Source of the DNA: Actinomycetota bacterium
Lineage (GTDB): Bacteria > Actinomycetota > Thermoleophilia > Gaiellales > Gaiellaceae
Length of the DNA: 52,383 bases
Assembly: GCA_004366385.1 (NCBI GenBank)
Contig: SIRU01000032.1
Span: 1-52,383, forward strand
Reading direction: 5' to 3'
Part shown: positions 8,609 through 16,517 of the stretch, piece by piece
How the letters are laid out: each line of letters starts with the position of its first letter
Position numbering within the stretch: the first letter of the stretch is position 1
Program-made: the position numbers and the translations under genes
The notes under the pieces: model-generated
Told to the model about the DNA's origin: nothing
Database searches by the model: none
Seen by the model: the letters and a program-made list of their open reading frames with translations, nothing else

Positions 8609-8797
8609 CTACGGAGCCTGGATCCGGATCGGCTCGACGTCCCGGCCCTTGTACGTCTTGCAGTTCGGGCACACCCGGTGCGGGCGCTTCGGCTGCCTGC
8701 ACGTCGGGCACAGCTGGACGCGCGGGATCGTGATCCCGTGCTGCGCGCGGCGCTTGTCGCGCCTCGCCTTCGACGTCTTTCGCTTCGGGACGGCCAT
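8609..8797 (-). CDS. rpmF: 50S ribosomal protein L32
   Basis: A 62-residue protein beginning MAVPKRKTSKARRDKRRAQH, the canonical L32 N-terminus, followed by a four-cysteine zinc ribbon (CPTCRQ and CPNCKT). The ATG at 8797 is the natural start; the frame stays open upstream only as noise. It is followed by plsX after 10 bases. Its usual upstream partner yceD (DUF177) is on the same strand but separated here by the plus-strand gene at 8910-9704. Confidence 0.97.
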   Translation of the reverse strand: MAVPKRKTSKARRDKRRAQHGITIPRVQLCPTCRQPKRPHRVCPNCKTYKGRDVEPIRIQAP

Positions 8798-8909
8798 GAG
8801 ACGGCTGCGGAGTATAGCGGGAGGGTCTCGTAAGCCTTTCGTTAGCGCCCGTTCGCGCCTGGACGACGCGGGGTAGCGGTCCCGGGATCCCTCGAGGAAG
8901 GAGCAACCG

Positions 8910-9704
8910 ATGAGGAACCACGCCTCCAGACCGGCCGTCGGGCGGGCGCACGTAGCGCTCCTCGCCGCCGCGGGCGCCGTCGCCGCGCTCGGCGCGGCCT
9001 TCGCCGCGGCGCTCGCGGGCGACTCGCACGCGCAGACCGCCGCACCGGTCAACACCGTGCCCCCGGCGGCCACGGGCCAGGCAGCCACGGGCACGCGGCT
9101 GCAGGCGAGCGCTGGGACGTGGACCGGCACGCCGCCGCTCGAGCTCGCGTTCCTGTGGCTCCGCTGCAACCCGGCCGGCGAGTCGTGCGCCGAGATCCCG
9201 GCCGCGAACGCCGACACCTACGTCGCACAGGCCGCAGACGTCGGCCAGACGCTTCGCGTGCGCGTGACCGCACGAAACGACGCCGGCTCTCAGGCGGCGA
9301 CCTCGCCTCAGACCGCGGTCGTCCAGCAGGGGCCCGAGTCCGTCGCCGTGACGGCGATCCCGCGCGACGAGCGGCTCGTCGTCTCGCAGGTCCGCTTCCT
9401 CCCGAGCGTCGTCACGAGCCGGAGCCAGCCGCTGCAGGCGCAGGTGCGGATCCGGGACACGCGCGGCCTCCTCGTGCAGGGCGCGAGGGTCTTCATGCGC
9501 GCGACGCCGCGGGTGACGAGCGGAGACACGCAGGCGACGGGGGCCGACGGGTGGGCGACGCTGACGCTGACCCCGAACGTCAACTTCCGGGTGCGGACGG
9601 GCTACAACGTCCAGTTCTTCATCCAGGCGTTCCGCGAGGGCGACCCTGCGCTCGCCGGTATCGCGGGCTATCGCCTCGTCCAGGTGCGCACGAACAGCGG
9701 GTAG
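8910..9704 (+). CDS. secreted protein with Ig-like/adhesion-type repeat
   Basis: 264 residues. An N-terminal signal peptide (basic MRNHASRPAVGRAH, hydrophobic Ala/Leu core, cleavage near SHAQT) directs export. Residues about 45-135 carry the actinobacterial surface-repeat pattern: a G-x-W strand (ASAGTWTGTPP), a W-x-RC core with a second Cys (CNPAGESC), then DVGQTLRVRVTARNDAGS. The second half is a beta-rich domain with DTRGLLVQGARV and GADGWATLTLTP, resembling carboxypeptidase-regulatory or bacterial Ig-like folds. The start has a good AAGGAG site 7 bases upstream. Probably wall-associated or extracellular; ligand unknown. It is inserted between rpmF and yceD, on the opposite strand. Confidence 0.75.
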   Translation: MRNHASRPAVGRAHVALLAAAGAVAALGAAFAAALAGDSHAQTAAPVNTVPPAATGQAATGTRLQASAGTWTGTPPLELAFLWLRCNPAGESCAEIPAANADTYVAQAADVGQTLRVRVTARNDAGSQAATSPQTAVVQQGPESVAVTAIPRDERLVVSQVRFLPSVVTSRSQPLQAQVRIRDTRGLLVQGARVFMRATPRVTSGDTQATGADGWATLTLTPNVNFRVRTGYNVQFFIQAFREGDPALAGIAGYRLVQVRTNSG

Positions 9705-9737
9705 GCGGGAGAGGGCCGGCACCGAGCCGGGCCGCGC

Positions 9738-10247
9738 TCAGAGCTGATCGCGCAGGCTCTCGAGCGCGGCCCAGCGCGGGTCGAGCTCCCGGTCCGCGTG
9801 CTCGTGCGGCTCGACGTTCAGGTCCTTGCCGCACACGGCGCACAGCCCGGCGCAGTCTTCCCGGCACAGGATCTGGTCCGGGACGGCGAGCGCGATCGCG
9901 TCGCGCGCCCAGTCGCCGACCCGCAGCTCGTCGTCGACCACGTAGTCCGAGCGGAGCTCGTCGGCGGGCGGCGCGGCGGGGTCGTGGAGCTCGCGCGCCC
10001 GCGCGTCGACCTCGACCTCCGCGTAGCCGAGGCAGCGCATGCACGGGCCCGTCAGATGCGCGTGCAGGCGCAGGTCGAAGACGGTCGCGCCGGAGGCCTG
10101 CGTGATCTCGACGTCGACGGGCACGACCTCGGGGTGGGCCTCGTAGCGCTGGCCGCCCAGCAGGAACGGGTCGGGGCCGACCTCGACGCGCTCGTGACGG
10201 ACCTCGCCGGGGCGAAGGCGGAGACGGCGGAGGTCGAGGACGGCCAC
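9738..10247 (-). CDS. yceD: DUF177/YceD family protein
   Basis: A 169-residue member of the YceD (23S rRNA accumulation) family, which in many bacteria sits directly upstream of rpmF and in plants is needed for 23S rRNA accumulation. Seen: paired cysteines CMRC (69-72) and CREDCAGLCAVCG (128-140), likely a zinc site, and the LTGPCMRCL motif typical of the family. GTG start. Here the rpmF gene is about 940 bases downstream, beyond an opposite-strand secreted-protein gene, so any rpmF coupling is broken or depends on read-through. Confidence 0.9.
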   Translation of the reverse strand: MAVLDLRRLRLRPGEVRHERVEVGPDPFLLGGQRYEAHPEVVPVDVEITQASGATVFDLRLHAHLTGPCMRCLGYAEVEVDARARELHDPAAPPADELRSDYVVDDELRVGDWARDAIALAVPDQILCREDCAGLCAVCGKDLNVEPHEHADRELDPRWAALESLRDQL

Positions 10248-10327
10248 GGTCGGAGCGTAGCGCCGGGACGCGTGCGCGGCCGTTCCGACTCGATTAGCGC
10301 CCGTGCTCGCCTGGTACTCTATCGATC

Positions 10328-11266
10328 ATGGAACCTGATCGTTGGCTCGGCCTCGACCTCCGCCATCTCGTCGCGCTCAAGGCGATCGCGGACGAGGGCT
10401 CGTTCGGCCGCGCAGCCGAGAAGCTCGGCTACACGCAGTCGGCCGTCTCGCAGCAGATCGCGGCGCTCGAGCGCATCGTCGGGCTGCGCCTCGTGGAGCG
10501 CCCGGGCGGCCCGCGCCCCGTCTCCCTCACGGAGGCGGGCGAGATCCTGCTGCGGCACGCGGACGCGATCCAGGCACGCCTGCTCGCGGCGAAGGCCGAC
10601 ATGAAGGCGCTCGAGGCGGGCGACGCGGGACGGCTGCGCGTCGGCACGTTTCAGAGCGTCGGCGTCCGCATCCTGCCTACGCTGCTCCGCCGCTTCTCGG
10701 AGGCACACCCCGCCGTCGAGGTGCTCCTGCGCGAGTCGTCGGACGAGAGCGAGCTGCTGGAGATGGTCGAGCGCGGTGAGCTCGACCTCACCTTCTGGAC
10801 GCTCCCGACGCCGCCCGGCCCCTACGAGTCGGTCGAGCTGCTGCACGACCCGTACGTGCTCGTCGTCCCCGCCGGCTCGCCGCTCGGAAGCCTCAAGCGC
10901 ACGCCGACGCTGAAGGAGATCGGCCTCCAGCCGATCATCGGGTTCAACAAGTGCAGCGCGATGGACGAGGTCGAGGCGCGCCTCGCGAGCACCGGCCGCG
11001 CGCCGAACATCGTCTTTCGCTCCGACAACAACGGCACCGTGCAGGGCCTCGTCGGCGCGGGCGTGGGCATCACGGTCGCGCCGCTCCTGACCGTCGACGA
11101 GGACGACCCGAGCGTCGAGGTGATCGACCTCCAGGGCCGGATCGACCCGCGGGTCATCGGCCTCGTGTGGCACGCGGACCGGCACCGGAGCCCGGCCGCG
11201 GAGGCGTTCGTCGAGTCGACGGTCGACATCTGCCGCAACCTCCCGGCCGAGACGGCCGCGGCCTAG
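10328..11266 (+). CDS. LysR-family transcriptional regulator
   Basis: 312 residues. The N-terminal winged helix-turn-helix (LRHLVALKAIADEGSFGRAAEKLGYTQSAVSQQIAALE, about 10-48) is textbook LysR, followed by a linker helix and a periplasmic-binding-like effector domain (LRVGTFQSVGVRILPTLLRRF from about 102). The ligand is not predictable. It is transcribed divergently from yceD with 80 bases between. LysR proteins usually act on a divergent neighbour, so yceD is a formal candidate target, though it may equally act elsewhere. Confidence 0.93.
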   Translation: MEPDRWLGLDLRHLVALKAIADEGSFGRAAEKLGYTQSAVSQQIAALERIVGLRLVERPGGPRPVSLTEAGEILLRHADAIQARLLAAKADMKALEAGDAGRLRVGTFQSVGVRILPTLLRRFSEAHPAVEVLLRESSDESELLEMVERGELDLTFWTLPTPPGPYESVELLHDPYVLVVPAGSPLGSLKRTPTLKEIGLQPIIGFNKCSAMDEVEARLASTGRAPNIVFRSDNNGTVQGLVGAGVGITVAPLLTVDEDDPSVEVIDLQGRIDPRVIGLVWHADRHRSPAAEAFVESTVDICRNLPAETAAA

Positions 11267-11281
11267 GGAGAACGGCGAGGC

Positions 11282-11305
11282 GCGCCGCGCCCTACGACGC
11301 GGCGC
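11282..11305. terminator. bidirectional hairpin between convergent genes
   Basis: Eight-base perfect arms GCGCCGCG and CGCGGCGC around an eight-base loop lie between the LysR stop codon and the stop codon of the SepIVA-like gene. The position suits termination of both. There is no T-run on either side. Confidence 0.5.
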
Positions 11306-11821
11306 CTACGCGAAGCGGTCGACGTCCTCGGGCTCCATCGGCTCCGAGGGGCCGACGCCCGCGACGACCGTCTCCTGGGAACGCTCGTGGAGCCGCTCGC
11401 GGCCGCGCTTCACCGCGCCGAGGAACTTGTCCAGGTTGACCTCGAGTGTCGAGAGGATCGAGTCCGCCCAGTCCTCCATCTCGAGCCGGGTCTCGCGCGC
11501 GGAGCGACGAGCCTCGTCGACGACGTCCTCCGCCTGGCGCTCGGCGAGCTTGACGATCTCGGTCTGCGACGCCTCCCGGATCGCCTGCTCACGCGCCTCC
11601 TGGATGATCCGGTCGCACTCGCGCTTCGCCTCCGCGAGCATCTCCTGGCGCTCCTTCACGATCCAGCGCGCCTGCTTGATCTCCTCGGGGATGGTGGCGC
11701 GCATCTGGTCGAGGATCTCGTAGATCTCCTCGCGGTCGAGGCGCACCTGGTCGGTCAGCGGCACCGCCTTGGCGTTGTGCACGAGGTCGTCGAGCTTGTC
11801 GATGAGAACGAGTACGTCCAT
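11306..11821 (-). CDS. SepIVA-like DivIVA-domain coiled-coil protein
   Basis: 171 residues, almost entirely helical and charged. The N-terminus (LIDKLDDLVHNAKAVPLTDQVRLDREEIYEILDQMRATIPEEI) matches the pattern of mycobacterial SepIVA (Rv2927c/MSMEG_2416), with its conserved small-helix, VPLT and DQMRAxIP segments, and is followed by a long coiled coil. SepIVA is a septation and elongation regulator in mycobacteria and also sits next to a DUF177 gene. The mycobacterial protein is about 245 residues, so the coiled coil is shorter here. Such proteins are often misannotated as ATP synthase subunit B. It is downstream of coaD on the same strand with a 12-base gap, suggesting cotranscription. Confidence 0.8.
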   Translation of the reverse strand: MDVLVLIDKLDDLVHNAKAVPLTDQVRLDREEIYEILDQMRATIPEEIKQARWIVKERQEMLAEAKRECDRIIQEAREQAIREASQTEIVKLAERQAEDVVDEARRSARETRLEMEDWADSILSTLEVNLDKFLGAVKRGRERLHERSQETVVAGVGPSEPMEPEDVDRFA

Positions 11822-11833
11822 GGGCGGGAAAGT

Positions 11834-12349
11834 CTACTCGTGGGGTGGGACGGGAGCCCCCGGCTTGCCGTCCGGGTACAGCTCGCGAAAGCGCTCCGCG
11901 ACGGCCTTCGGCACGAGCTCGTCCACCCCGCCGCCGAACGACGCGATCTCCTTCACGCCGCTCGAGGAGACGAAGCTGTAGAGCGGGCTCGCCATGACGT
12001 AGAGCGTCTCGATGTCGGGGGCGAGCTGGCGGTTCAGGTGGTTCATCTGGAACTCCCACTCGAAGTCCGAGATCACGCGCAGGCCCTTCACCATCGTCCT
12101 CGCGTCGTGCTTGCGCGCGAAGTCGACGACGAGCTCGGCGAAGACGTCGACGACGACGTTCTCGCAGCCCGCGAGCGCCGCCTCCAGGAACGCGACGCGC
12201 TCCTCGACGGTGAACAGCGTCTCCTTGTGCTGCGGGTCGCGCACGACGCCGACGACGACGCGGTCGAAGATGCCCGCGGCGCGGCGGATGATGTCGACGT
12301 GACCGTTGGTCACGGGGTCGTACGACCCTGGGCAGATGGCGGTGATCAT
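11834..12349 (-). CDS. coaD: phosphopantetheine adenylyltransferase CoaD
   Basis: Transfers AMP from ATP to 4'-phosphopantetheine to make dephospho-CoA. The 171 residues begin MITAICPGSYDPVTNGHVDIIRRA, including the TNGH nucleotidyltransferase motif, and contain KGLRVISDFEWEFQMNHLNRQL and the C-terminal SFVSSSGVKEIA motif. The ATG at 12349 overlaps the rsmD stop as ATGA, so the two are translationally coupled, as in mycobacteria. Confidence 0.97.
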   Translation of the reverse strand: MITAICPGSYDPVTNGHVDIIRRAAGIFDRVVVGVVRDPQHKETLFTVEERVAFLEAALAGCENVVVDVFAELVVDFARKHDARTMVKGLRVISDFEWEFQMNHLNRQLAPDIETLYVMASPLYSFVSSSGVKEIASFGGGVDELVPKAVAERFRELYPDGKPGAPVPPHE

Positions 12350-12879
12350 TGCGAGAAGACCGTGATGCGTGCGGAACCGTAGCGACGGCTCGTGACGAGG
12401 GCGAGGGGAAGCTCCGGCTCGACGCGCTGCTCCGTCTCGATCACGGCGAGTCCGTCCTCTCCGAGGAGCGCCGGGAGGAGCTCCGCGAGGACGGCCTCGT
12501 GCCGCTCCCACTCGTCGTACGGGGCGTCCACGAGGACGAGGTCGAACCGGTGCCCGCGGGCCACCTCCTCACGCAGCGCCCGCTCGGCGTCCCGGCAGAG
12601 CACGACCGCGCCGGTAAGGCGCAGCTTCTCGAGGTTCTCCTTGATCACCCGGCAGGCGGCGCGGTCGCGCTCGACGAACGTGCAGCGGGCCGCGCCGCGC
12701 GAGAGGGCCTCGAGCCCCAGCGCGCCCGAGCCGGCGAAGACGTCGAGCACGCTCGCGCCGTCGACCGGGCCGACGATGTTGAAGACGGCCTCGCGCACGC
12801 GGTCGCTCGTCGGACGGGTGACGACGCCCTTCGGCGCCGCGATCCGGTGACCCTTCCGAGAGCCCGCGACGATCCTCAT
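12346..12879 (-). CDS. rsmD: 16S rRNA (guanine966-N2)-methyltransferase RsmD
   Basis: SAM-dependent methylation of G966 of 16S rRNA. Of 177 residues, the N-terminus RIVAGSRKGHRI and TRPTSDRVREAVFNI are diagnostic of RsmD, the SAM-binding loop DVFAGSGALGLEALSRG is at 46-62, and the catalytic motif IV reads DAPY (118-121) where most RsmD enzymes have DPPY/F. The stop overlaps the coaD start by four bases, and its own ATG overlaps the stop codon of the upstream VapC-like gene (ATGA). It is therefore read as part of a vapB-vapC-rsmD-coaD unit. Confidence 0.95.
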   Translation of the reverse strand: MRIVAGSRKGHRIAAPKGVVTRPTSDRVREAVFNIVGPVDGASVLDVFAGSGALGLEALSRGAARCTFVERDRAACRVIKENLEKLRLTGAVVLCRDAERALREEVARGHRFDLVLVDAPYDEWERHEAVLAELLPALLGEDGLAVIETEQRVEPELPLALVTSRRYGSARITVFSQ

Positions 12880-13277
12880 TCCGCGCCGGGCGCGGCGACC
12901 CGAAGCCCGAGCGCAGCTGCGGCGCGGCCGAGCTGGCGGTCGTACACGTACATGATCTCGGGCTCCACGGTCACGGCAGTCGCGAGGTGAATCGCGTCGA
13001 GAGGACGCAGCACGTCGGAAGCCAGCGCCGCCGCCGAGCGGAGGATCGCGGCGTCGACGTCGATCACCAGGCAGCCTGCGAGGACGTCAGCCTCGATGTC
13101 GTCTTCGAGCCCGCCCATCCGGACGGTCCGCGAGACCTCGACGACGGCCACTCCGCTGGTGGCGACGCGAGCGCGCATGGGGATCGCCGCCGCGAGCGCC
13201 GCGCTCTCCGGCTCGCGAACGATCAGCTTCACGAGCGCCGACGAGTCGGCATAGACCAGCGCCTCAGCGCTCGCCAC
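12876..13277 (-). CDS. VapC-type PIN-domain ribonuclease toxin
   Basis: 133 residues with the four conserved PIN acidic positions: D11 (YADSSALVK), E47 (VVEVSR), D94 (LDAIHLA) and D113 (YDRQL). PIN toxins of this class cleave RNA, often tRNA or rRNA, when not bound by their antitoxin. The GTG start at 13277 lies 14 bases inside the antitoxin gene, and the stop overlaps the rsmD start. Catalytic residues look intact, so it is probably functional. Confidence 0.88.
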   Translation of the reverse strand: MASAEALVYADSSALVKLIVREPESAALAAAIPMRARVATSGVAVVEVSRTVRMGGLEDDIEADVLAGCLVIDVDAAILRSAAALASDVLRPLDAIHLATAVTVEPEIMYVYDRQLGRAAAALGLRVAAPGAE

Positions 13278-13530
13278 GGCCCTCTTGCAGGATCTCCGAC
13301 GCGGTTCTCGAGCCCTTGACCTCGAGCAGGCGCTCGGGCGGGCGGAACGGGCGACCCGGCGTGGCCTTGCCCTCGGCGATCAGCTGCTCGATGCGGCTGC
13401 GGCGGTACGGCGTGATGACCGCCACGGGCTCGCCGTCGTGCGTGACCTCGATCGTCTCGCCCCCTCGGACGCGGCGGATCGCCTGCGGGAGCTTGTCGCG
13501 GAGCTCGCGGATGCCCATGCGTGTGGCCAT
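13264..13530 (-). CDS. Phd/VapB-type antitoxin
   Basis: 88 residues. The N-terminal half (MGIRELRDKLPQAIRRVRGG, then ETIEVTHDGEPVAVITPY) is the standard Phd/YefM DNA-binding fold, with a flexible basic C-terminal tail that would wrap the toxin. ATG at 13530; an in-frame ATG at 13518 is equally possible, since neither has a good ribosome binding site. It is immediately upstream of and overlaps the PIN toxin gene. Such antitoxins usually repress their own promoter. Confidence 0.85.
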   Translation of the reverse strand: MATRMGIRELRDKLPQAIRRVRGGETIEVTHDGEPVAVITPYRRSRIEQLIAEGKATPGRPFRPPERLLEVKGSRTASEILQEGRGER

Positions 13531-13576
13531 ATGTGCCCACACGGTAGCTCGGACGTGCGACTGAGGCAAGCCGCCG

Positions 13577-14080
13577 TCAGAGCTCGACGACGAGCTCGTG
13601 CGCCCCGTCGGCGAACGAGGAGCGCGCGACGCGGCCGACGCGGCGCAGGAGCGCGAGCGCGGCGTCGTTCCCGGCGACGACGTATGCGGTGAAGCGCTCG
13701 ATCCCGTCCCGCCGCGCGAGCGACGCGAGCTCGCGCAGGAGGCGGCTCCCGACGCCGGCGCCCTGGCACGGGTCGACGACCTCGAAGGCGACCTCGGCGC
13801 TGCGCGGGTCCTCGTCACTGCGGACGAAGCGCGCGATCCCGACCACCTCGCCGGTGACGAGGTCGATCGCACCGACCGCCTGGCGCCCGTCGCGGCCCAC
13901 GTCGGCGAGCGCTGCAACCTCGGCGTCGGGCAACCGGGGCTTCGGGCCGTGGAAGCGCAGGCGCCGCGACTGCCCCGAAAGGCCCTCGAAGACCTCGACG
14001 ACCGCCGCACGGTCGCCCGCGTGAAGGCGGCCGACGGTGACGAGGCCGCGCGTGCAGCCCGGCTGAGCGTTCCCGTTCAC
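13577..14080 (-). CDS. GNAT-family N-acetyltransferase
   Basis: About 167 residues if the GTG at 14080 is used; the frame is open further upstream but that part reads as non-coding Arg/Ser-rich sequence. Seen: the acetyl-CoA loop QGAGVGSRLLREL, an AEVAFEVVDPCQG strand, and the AYVVAGNDAALALLRRVG helix near the C-terminus. The SRRLRFHGPKPRL segment resembles the acetyltransferase domain of Pat-type protein lysine acetyltransferases, but no regulatory domain is attached. The substrate is unknown. It ends about 46 bases upstream of the toxin-antitoxin pair. Confidence 0.82.
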   Translation of the reverse strand: MNGNAQPGCTRGLVTVGRLHAGDRAAVVEVFEGLSGQSRRLRFHGPKPRLPDAEVAALADVGRDGRQAVGAIDLVTGEVVGIARFVRSDEDPRSAEVAFEVVDPCQGAGVGSRLLRELASLARRDGIERFTAYVVAGNDAALALLRRVGRVARSSFADGAHELVVEL

Positions 14081-14156
14081 GCCGCGAAGCGTTGCGTGCC
14101 GACGCCGTGCGCGCAGTGAGGCAGACGCGAGACGGGCGGTACGGTTCTCCGTACTC

Positions 14157-16262
14157 CTACGACTCGCCGAGGTGCTCGGCCTCGCCGAGGACGCGGTCGA
14201 CCGCGTCCGCGAGCAGGCCCTCCTCCTCGAGGCCGCGGGCGATTTCGCGCACCCGCTCGAGCAGGTCACGATCCCGGCGCAGCCGCACGAAGCGCAGGTC
14301 GGAGAGCCCGGACTGGCGAGCGCCGAGGAGCTGCCCCTCGCCGCGGATCTCGAGGTCGCGCTCGGCGAGCTCGAAGCCGTCCGTCGTCGCGACCATCGCC
14401 TCCAGCCGCTCGCTCGCAACCTCGGTGATCTCCTCACGCGGACGGGAGACGAGGAGGCAGTACGACTGTTCGGCGCCGCGGCCGACGCGCCCGCGCAGCT
14501 GGTGGAGTTGCGCGAGGCCGAAGCGGTCGGCCTCCTGCACGATCATGATCGTCGCGTTCGGGACGTCGACGCCGACCTCGATCACGGTCGTGGCGACGAG
14601 GACGTCGAGCTCACGCGCCTTGAACTGCGCCATCACCGCGCGCCGGTCGGCCGGTCGCAGGCGCCCGTGCAGACAGCCGACGCGGTAGCCGCGGAGCTCG
14701 CCGGTGCGCAGCCGCTCGGCCTCCGCCTCGGCCGCGCGCGCGACCTTCGTCGGCGACTCCTCGATCAGGGGGCACACGACGTAGGCCTGACGGCCGTCGT
14801 CGAGGTGCCGCTTCAGGCGGGTGTAGGCCTCCGAGCTCCGCTCCTCCGTGACCCACGCCGTGACGATCGGCTTGCGGTCGGCGGGAGGGAGCGCGAGCTC
14901 GCTCACGTCGAGGTCGCCGAAGACGGTGAGCGCGAGCGTGCGCGGGATCGGGGTCGCGGTCAGGTGGAGGACGTGCGGGCTGCGGCCTTCCACGAGGGCG
15001 CTCCGCTGGGCGACGCCGAAGCGGTGCTGCTCGTCCACGACCGCGACGGCGAGATCGTGGAAGTCGACCTCCTCCTGGATGAGCGCGTGCGTGCCGACGA
15101 CGACGTGCGCGTCGCCGGATGCGATCAGCTGCCGCGCGGCCGCGTGCTCCTTCGCACGGATCGAGCTCGTGAGGAGGGAGACGCGCACGCCGAGCGGCGC
15201 GCAGAGCTCGTCGAGGGTGAGGAAGTGCTGCTCCGCGAGCGTCTCGGTCGGGGCCATGAGCGCGCCCTGCCGCCCGGCCTCGACGGCGCGCAGAAGGGCG
15301 TACAGCGCGACCACCGTCTTCCCCGAGCCGACGTCTCCCTGGAGCAGGCGCTGCATCGGCGTCGAGCGCGCGAGGTCGCCGTCGATCTCCGCGATCGCGC
15401 GCTCCTGGTGCGGCGTCAGCGTGAAGGGGAGCGAGGCGCGATAGCGCTCGATCAGCTCTCCCGGCTCGGGCAGCGGCTGCGCCGAGGCCTGCGCGCGGGC
15501 GGCGGCGGTGCGGGCGAGGGCGAGCTGGAGGGTCAGGAGCTCGTCGAAGGCGAGGCGCCGGCGGCCCGTCTCGGCCTCGGCGAGGGCATGCGGGCGATGG
15601 ATCGCGGCGAGCGCGTCGGCGCGGAGCGGAAGGCGCTCGGAAGAGAGCAGCGTCGCGGGAAGCGGCTCGCCGGCGTCACGGACGAGCGCGAGCGCCTGCG
15701 CGCGCAGCTCGCGGAGCCTCTTCTGCGCGACGTCCTCTCCGGCGGGATAGACGGGCGCAAAGTCGGCGGTCTCGGCCTCGCCCTCGAGGTCGTACGAGCC
15801 GACCGCGAACCCATACCGGTTCGGGCGACCCCGCAGGCGGACGCGCGCGCCCGGCGTGAGCCGCGACTCGAGCCACGGCTGGTTGAACCACGTCGCGTCG
15901 ATCGAGCCTGTCTCGTCCGCGACCGTCGCCGTCAGGATCCTCAGCCGGCCGCGGCGGCGGCTGCGGGTGCGCCTCACCTCGACCTCGATCACCGCCTCGT
16001 CCTCGCCGAAGAGCTCGCTCACGCGCTTCGCCGGGACCGGCTCCTCGTAGCGGCGCGGCCGTTGCCAGAGGAGGTCGCCGACCCGTTCGAGGCCGATGCG
16101 GCGGAGCCGGCGCGCCATCGTCGGCCCGACGCCGTCGAGCGTCTCGAGCGGGGCGTCCAGGCGCTGCGGCCGGGGCACGCTGGGAGGGCGCGGCCAGGCA
16201 TCCGGCGCGTCGACGCCGCGGAAGCCGAACGGCAGCCGAAGGCGGGCACTCGTCCTGGGCAC
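14157..16262 (-). CDS. recG: ATP-dependent DNA helicase RecG
   Basis: Superfamily-2 helicase that remodels stalled replication forks and Holliday junctions. 701 residues, normal length. N-terminal wedge/OB domain (DGVGPTMARRLRRIGLERVGDLLWQRPRRYE), Walker A GDVGSGKTVVA, DEQH box (VVDEQHRFGVAQR), TATPIPRTLA motif III, and the conserved C-terminal QLHQLRGRVGRG and LEIRGEGQLLGARQSG. The start is a GTG at 16262 with no obvious ribosome binding site. It lies between asp23-fakA and rsmD-coaD as in mycobacteria and Bacillus. Confidence 0.97.
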   Translation of the reverse strand: MPRTSARLRLPFGFRGVDAPDAWPRPPSVPRPQRLDAPLETLDGVGPTMARRLRRIGLERVGDLLWQRPRRYEEPVPAKRVSELFGEDEAVIEVEVRRTRSRRRGRLRILTATVADETGSIDATWFNQPWLESRLTPGARVRLRGRPNRYGFAVGSYDLEGEAETADFAPVYPAGEDVAQKRLRELRAQALALVRDAGEPLPATLLSSERLPLRADALAAIHRPHALAEAETGRRRLAFDELLTLQLALARTAAARAQASAQPLPEPGELIERYRASLPFTLTPHQERAIAEIDGDLARSTPMQRLLQGDVGSGKTVVALYALLRAVEAGRQGALMAPTETLAEQHFLTLDELCAPLGVRVSLLTSSIRAKEHAAARQLIASGDAHVVVGTHALIQEEVDFHDLAVAVVDEQHRFGVAQRSALVEGRSPHVLHLTATPIPRTLALTVFGDLDVSELALPPADRKPIVTAWVTEERSSEAYTRLKRHLDDGRQAYVVCPLIEESPTKVARAAEAEAERLRTGELRGYRVGCLHGRLRPADRRAVMAQFKARELDVLVATTVIEVGVDVPNATIMIVQEADRFGLAQLHQLRGRVGRGAEQSYCLLVSRPREEITEVASERLEAMVATTDGFELAERDLEIRGEGQLLGARQSGLSDLRFVRLRRDRDLLERVREIARGLEEEGLLADAVDRVLGEAEHLGES

Positions 16263-16342
16263 GAGGTCACTATAGGTCCCAGTGCTGCCGTGGCCGCCGC
16301 GGCGCGCCTGGCAGCACGGCCGTAGCCCGAGTGGATCGCCCG

Positions 16343-16441
16343 ATGTGGCCTCCTCACCGAAATTCGGTGTCAGACACCGTGTCTACCGGCTGTCGCCTGG
16401 CCGGCGCTGTAAGCGGGTGGTTTGATCGGCGCTAGGCATCT
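16343..16441. repeat. dispersed element, family A copy 1, with CGGTGTCAGACACCG palindrome
   Basis: Centred on a perfect 7+1+7 palindrome at 16365-16379. It shares with the copy at 36597-36697 the block ATGTGG exactly 22 bases upstream, TGTCTA immediately downstream, and CTAGGCATCT 53 bases further on. It lies in the 255-base space between recG and degV, which holds no gene. The palindrome alone also occurs at 22795-22809. Confidence 0.7.
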
Positions 16442-16497
16442 GCCGTGCGCGAGGGCACCGTCCTCGGAGGACACGTCGCCTCCTGCCGGCAGGCCGA

Positions 16498-16517
16498 GGG
16501 CGAGGCGAGCCTCGCCC
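16498..16517 (-). terminator. hairpin at the degV stop codon (repeat family B, copy 2)
   Basis: Nine-base arms GGGCGAGGC and GCCTCGCCC around a two-base centre abut the degV TAG stop. It is identical over 20 bases to the hairpin at the ftsY stop. A probable terminator that belongs to a dispersed repeat. Confidence 0.6.
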
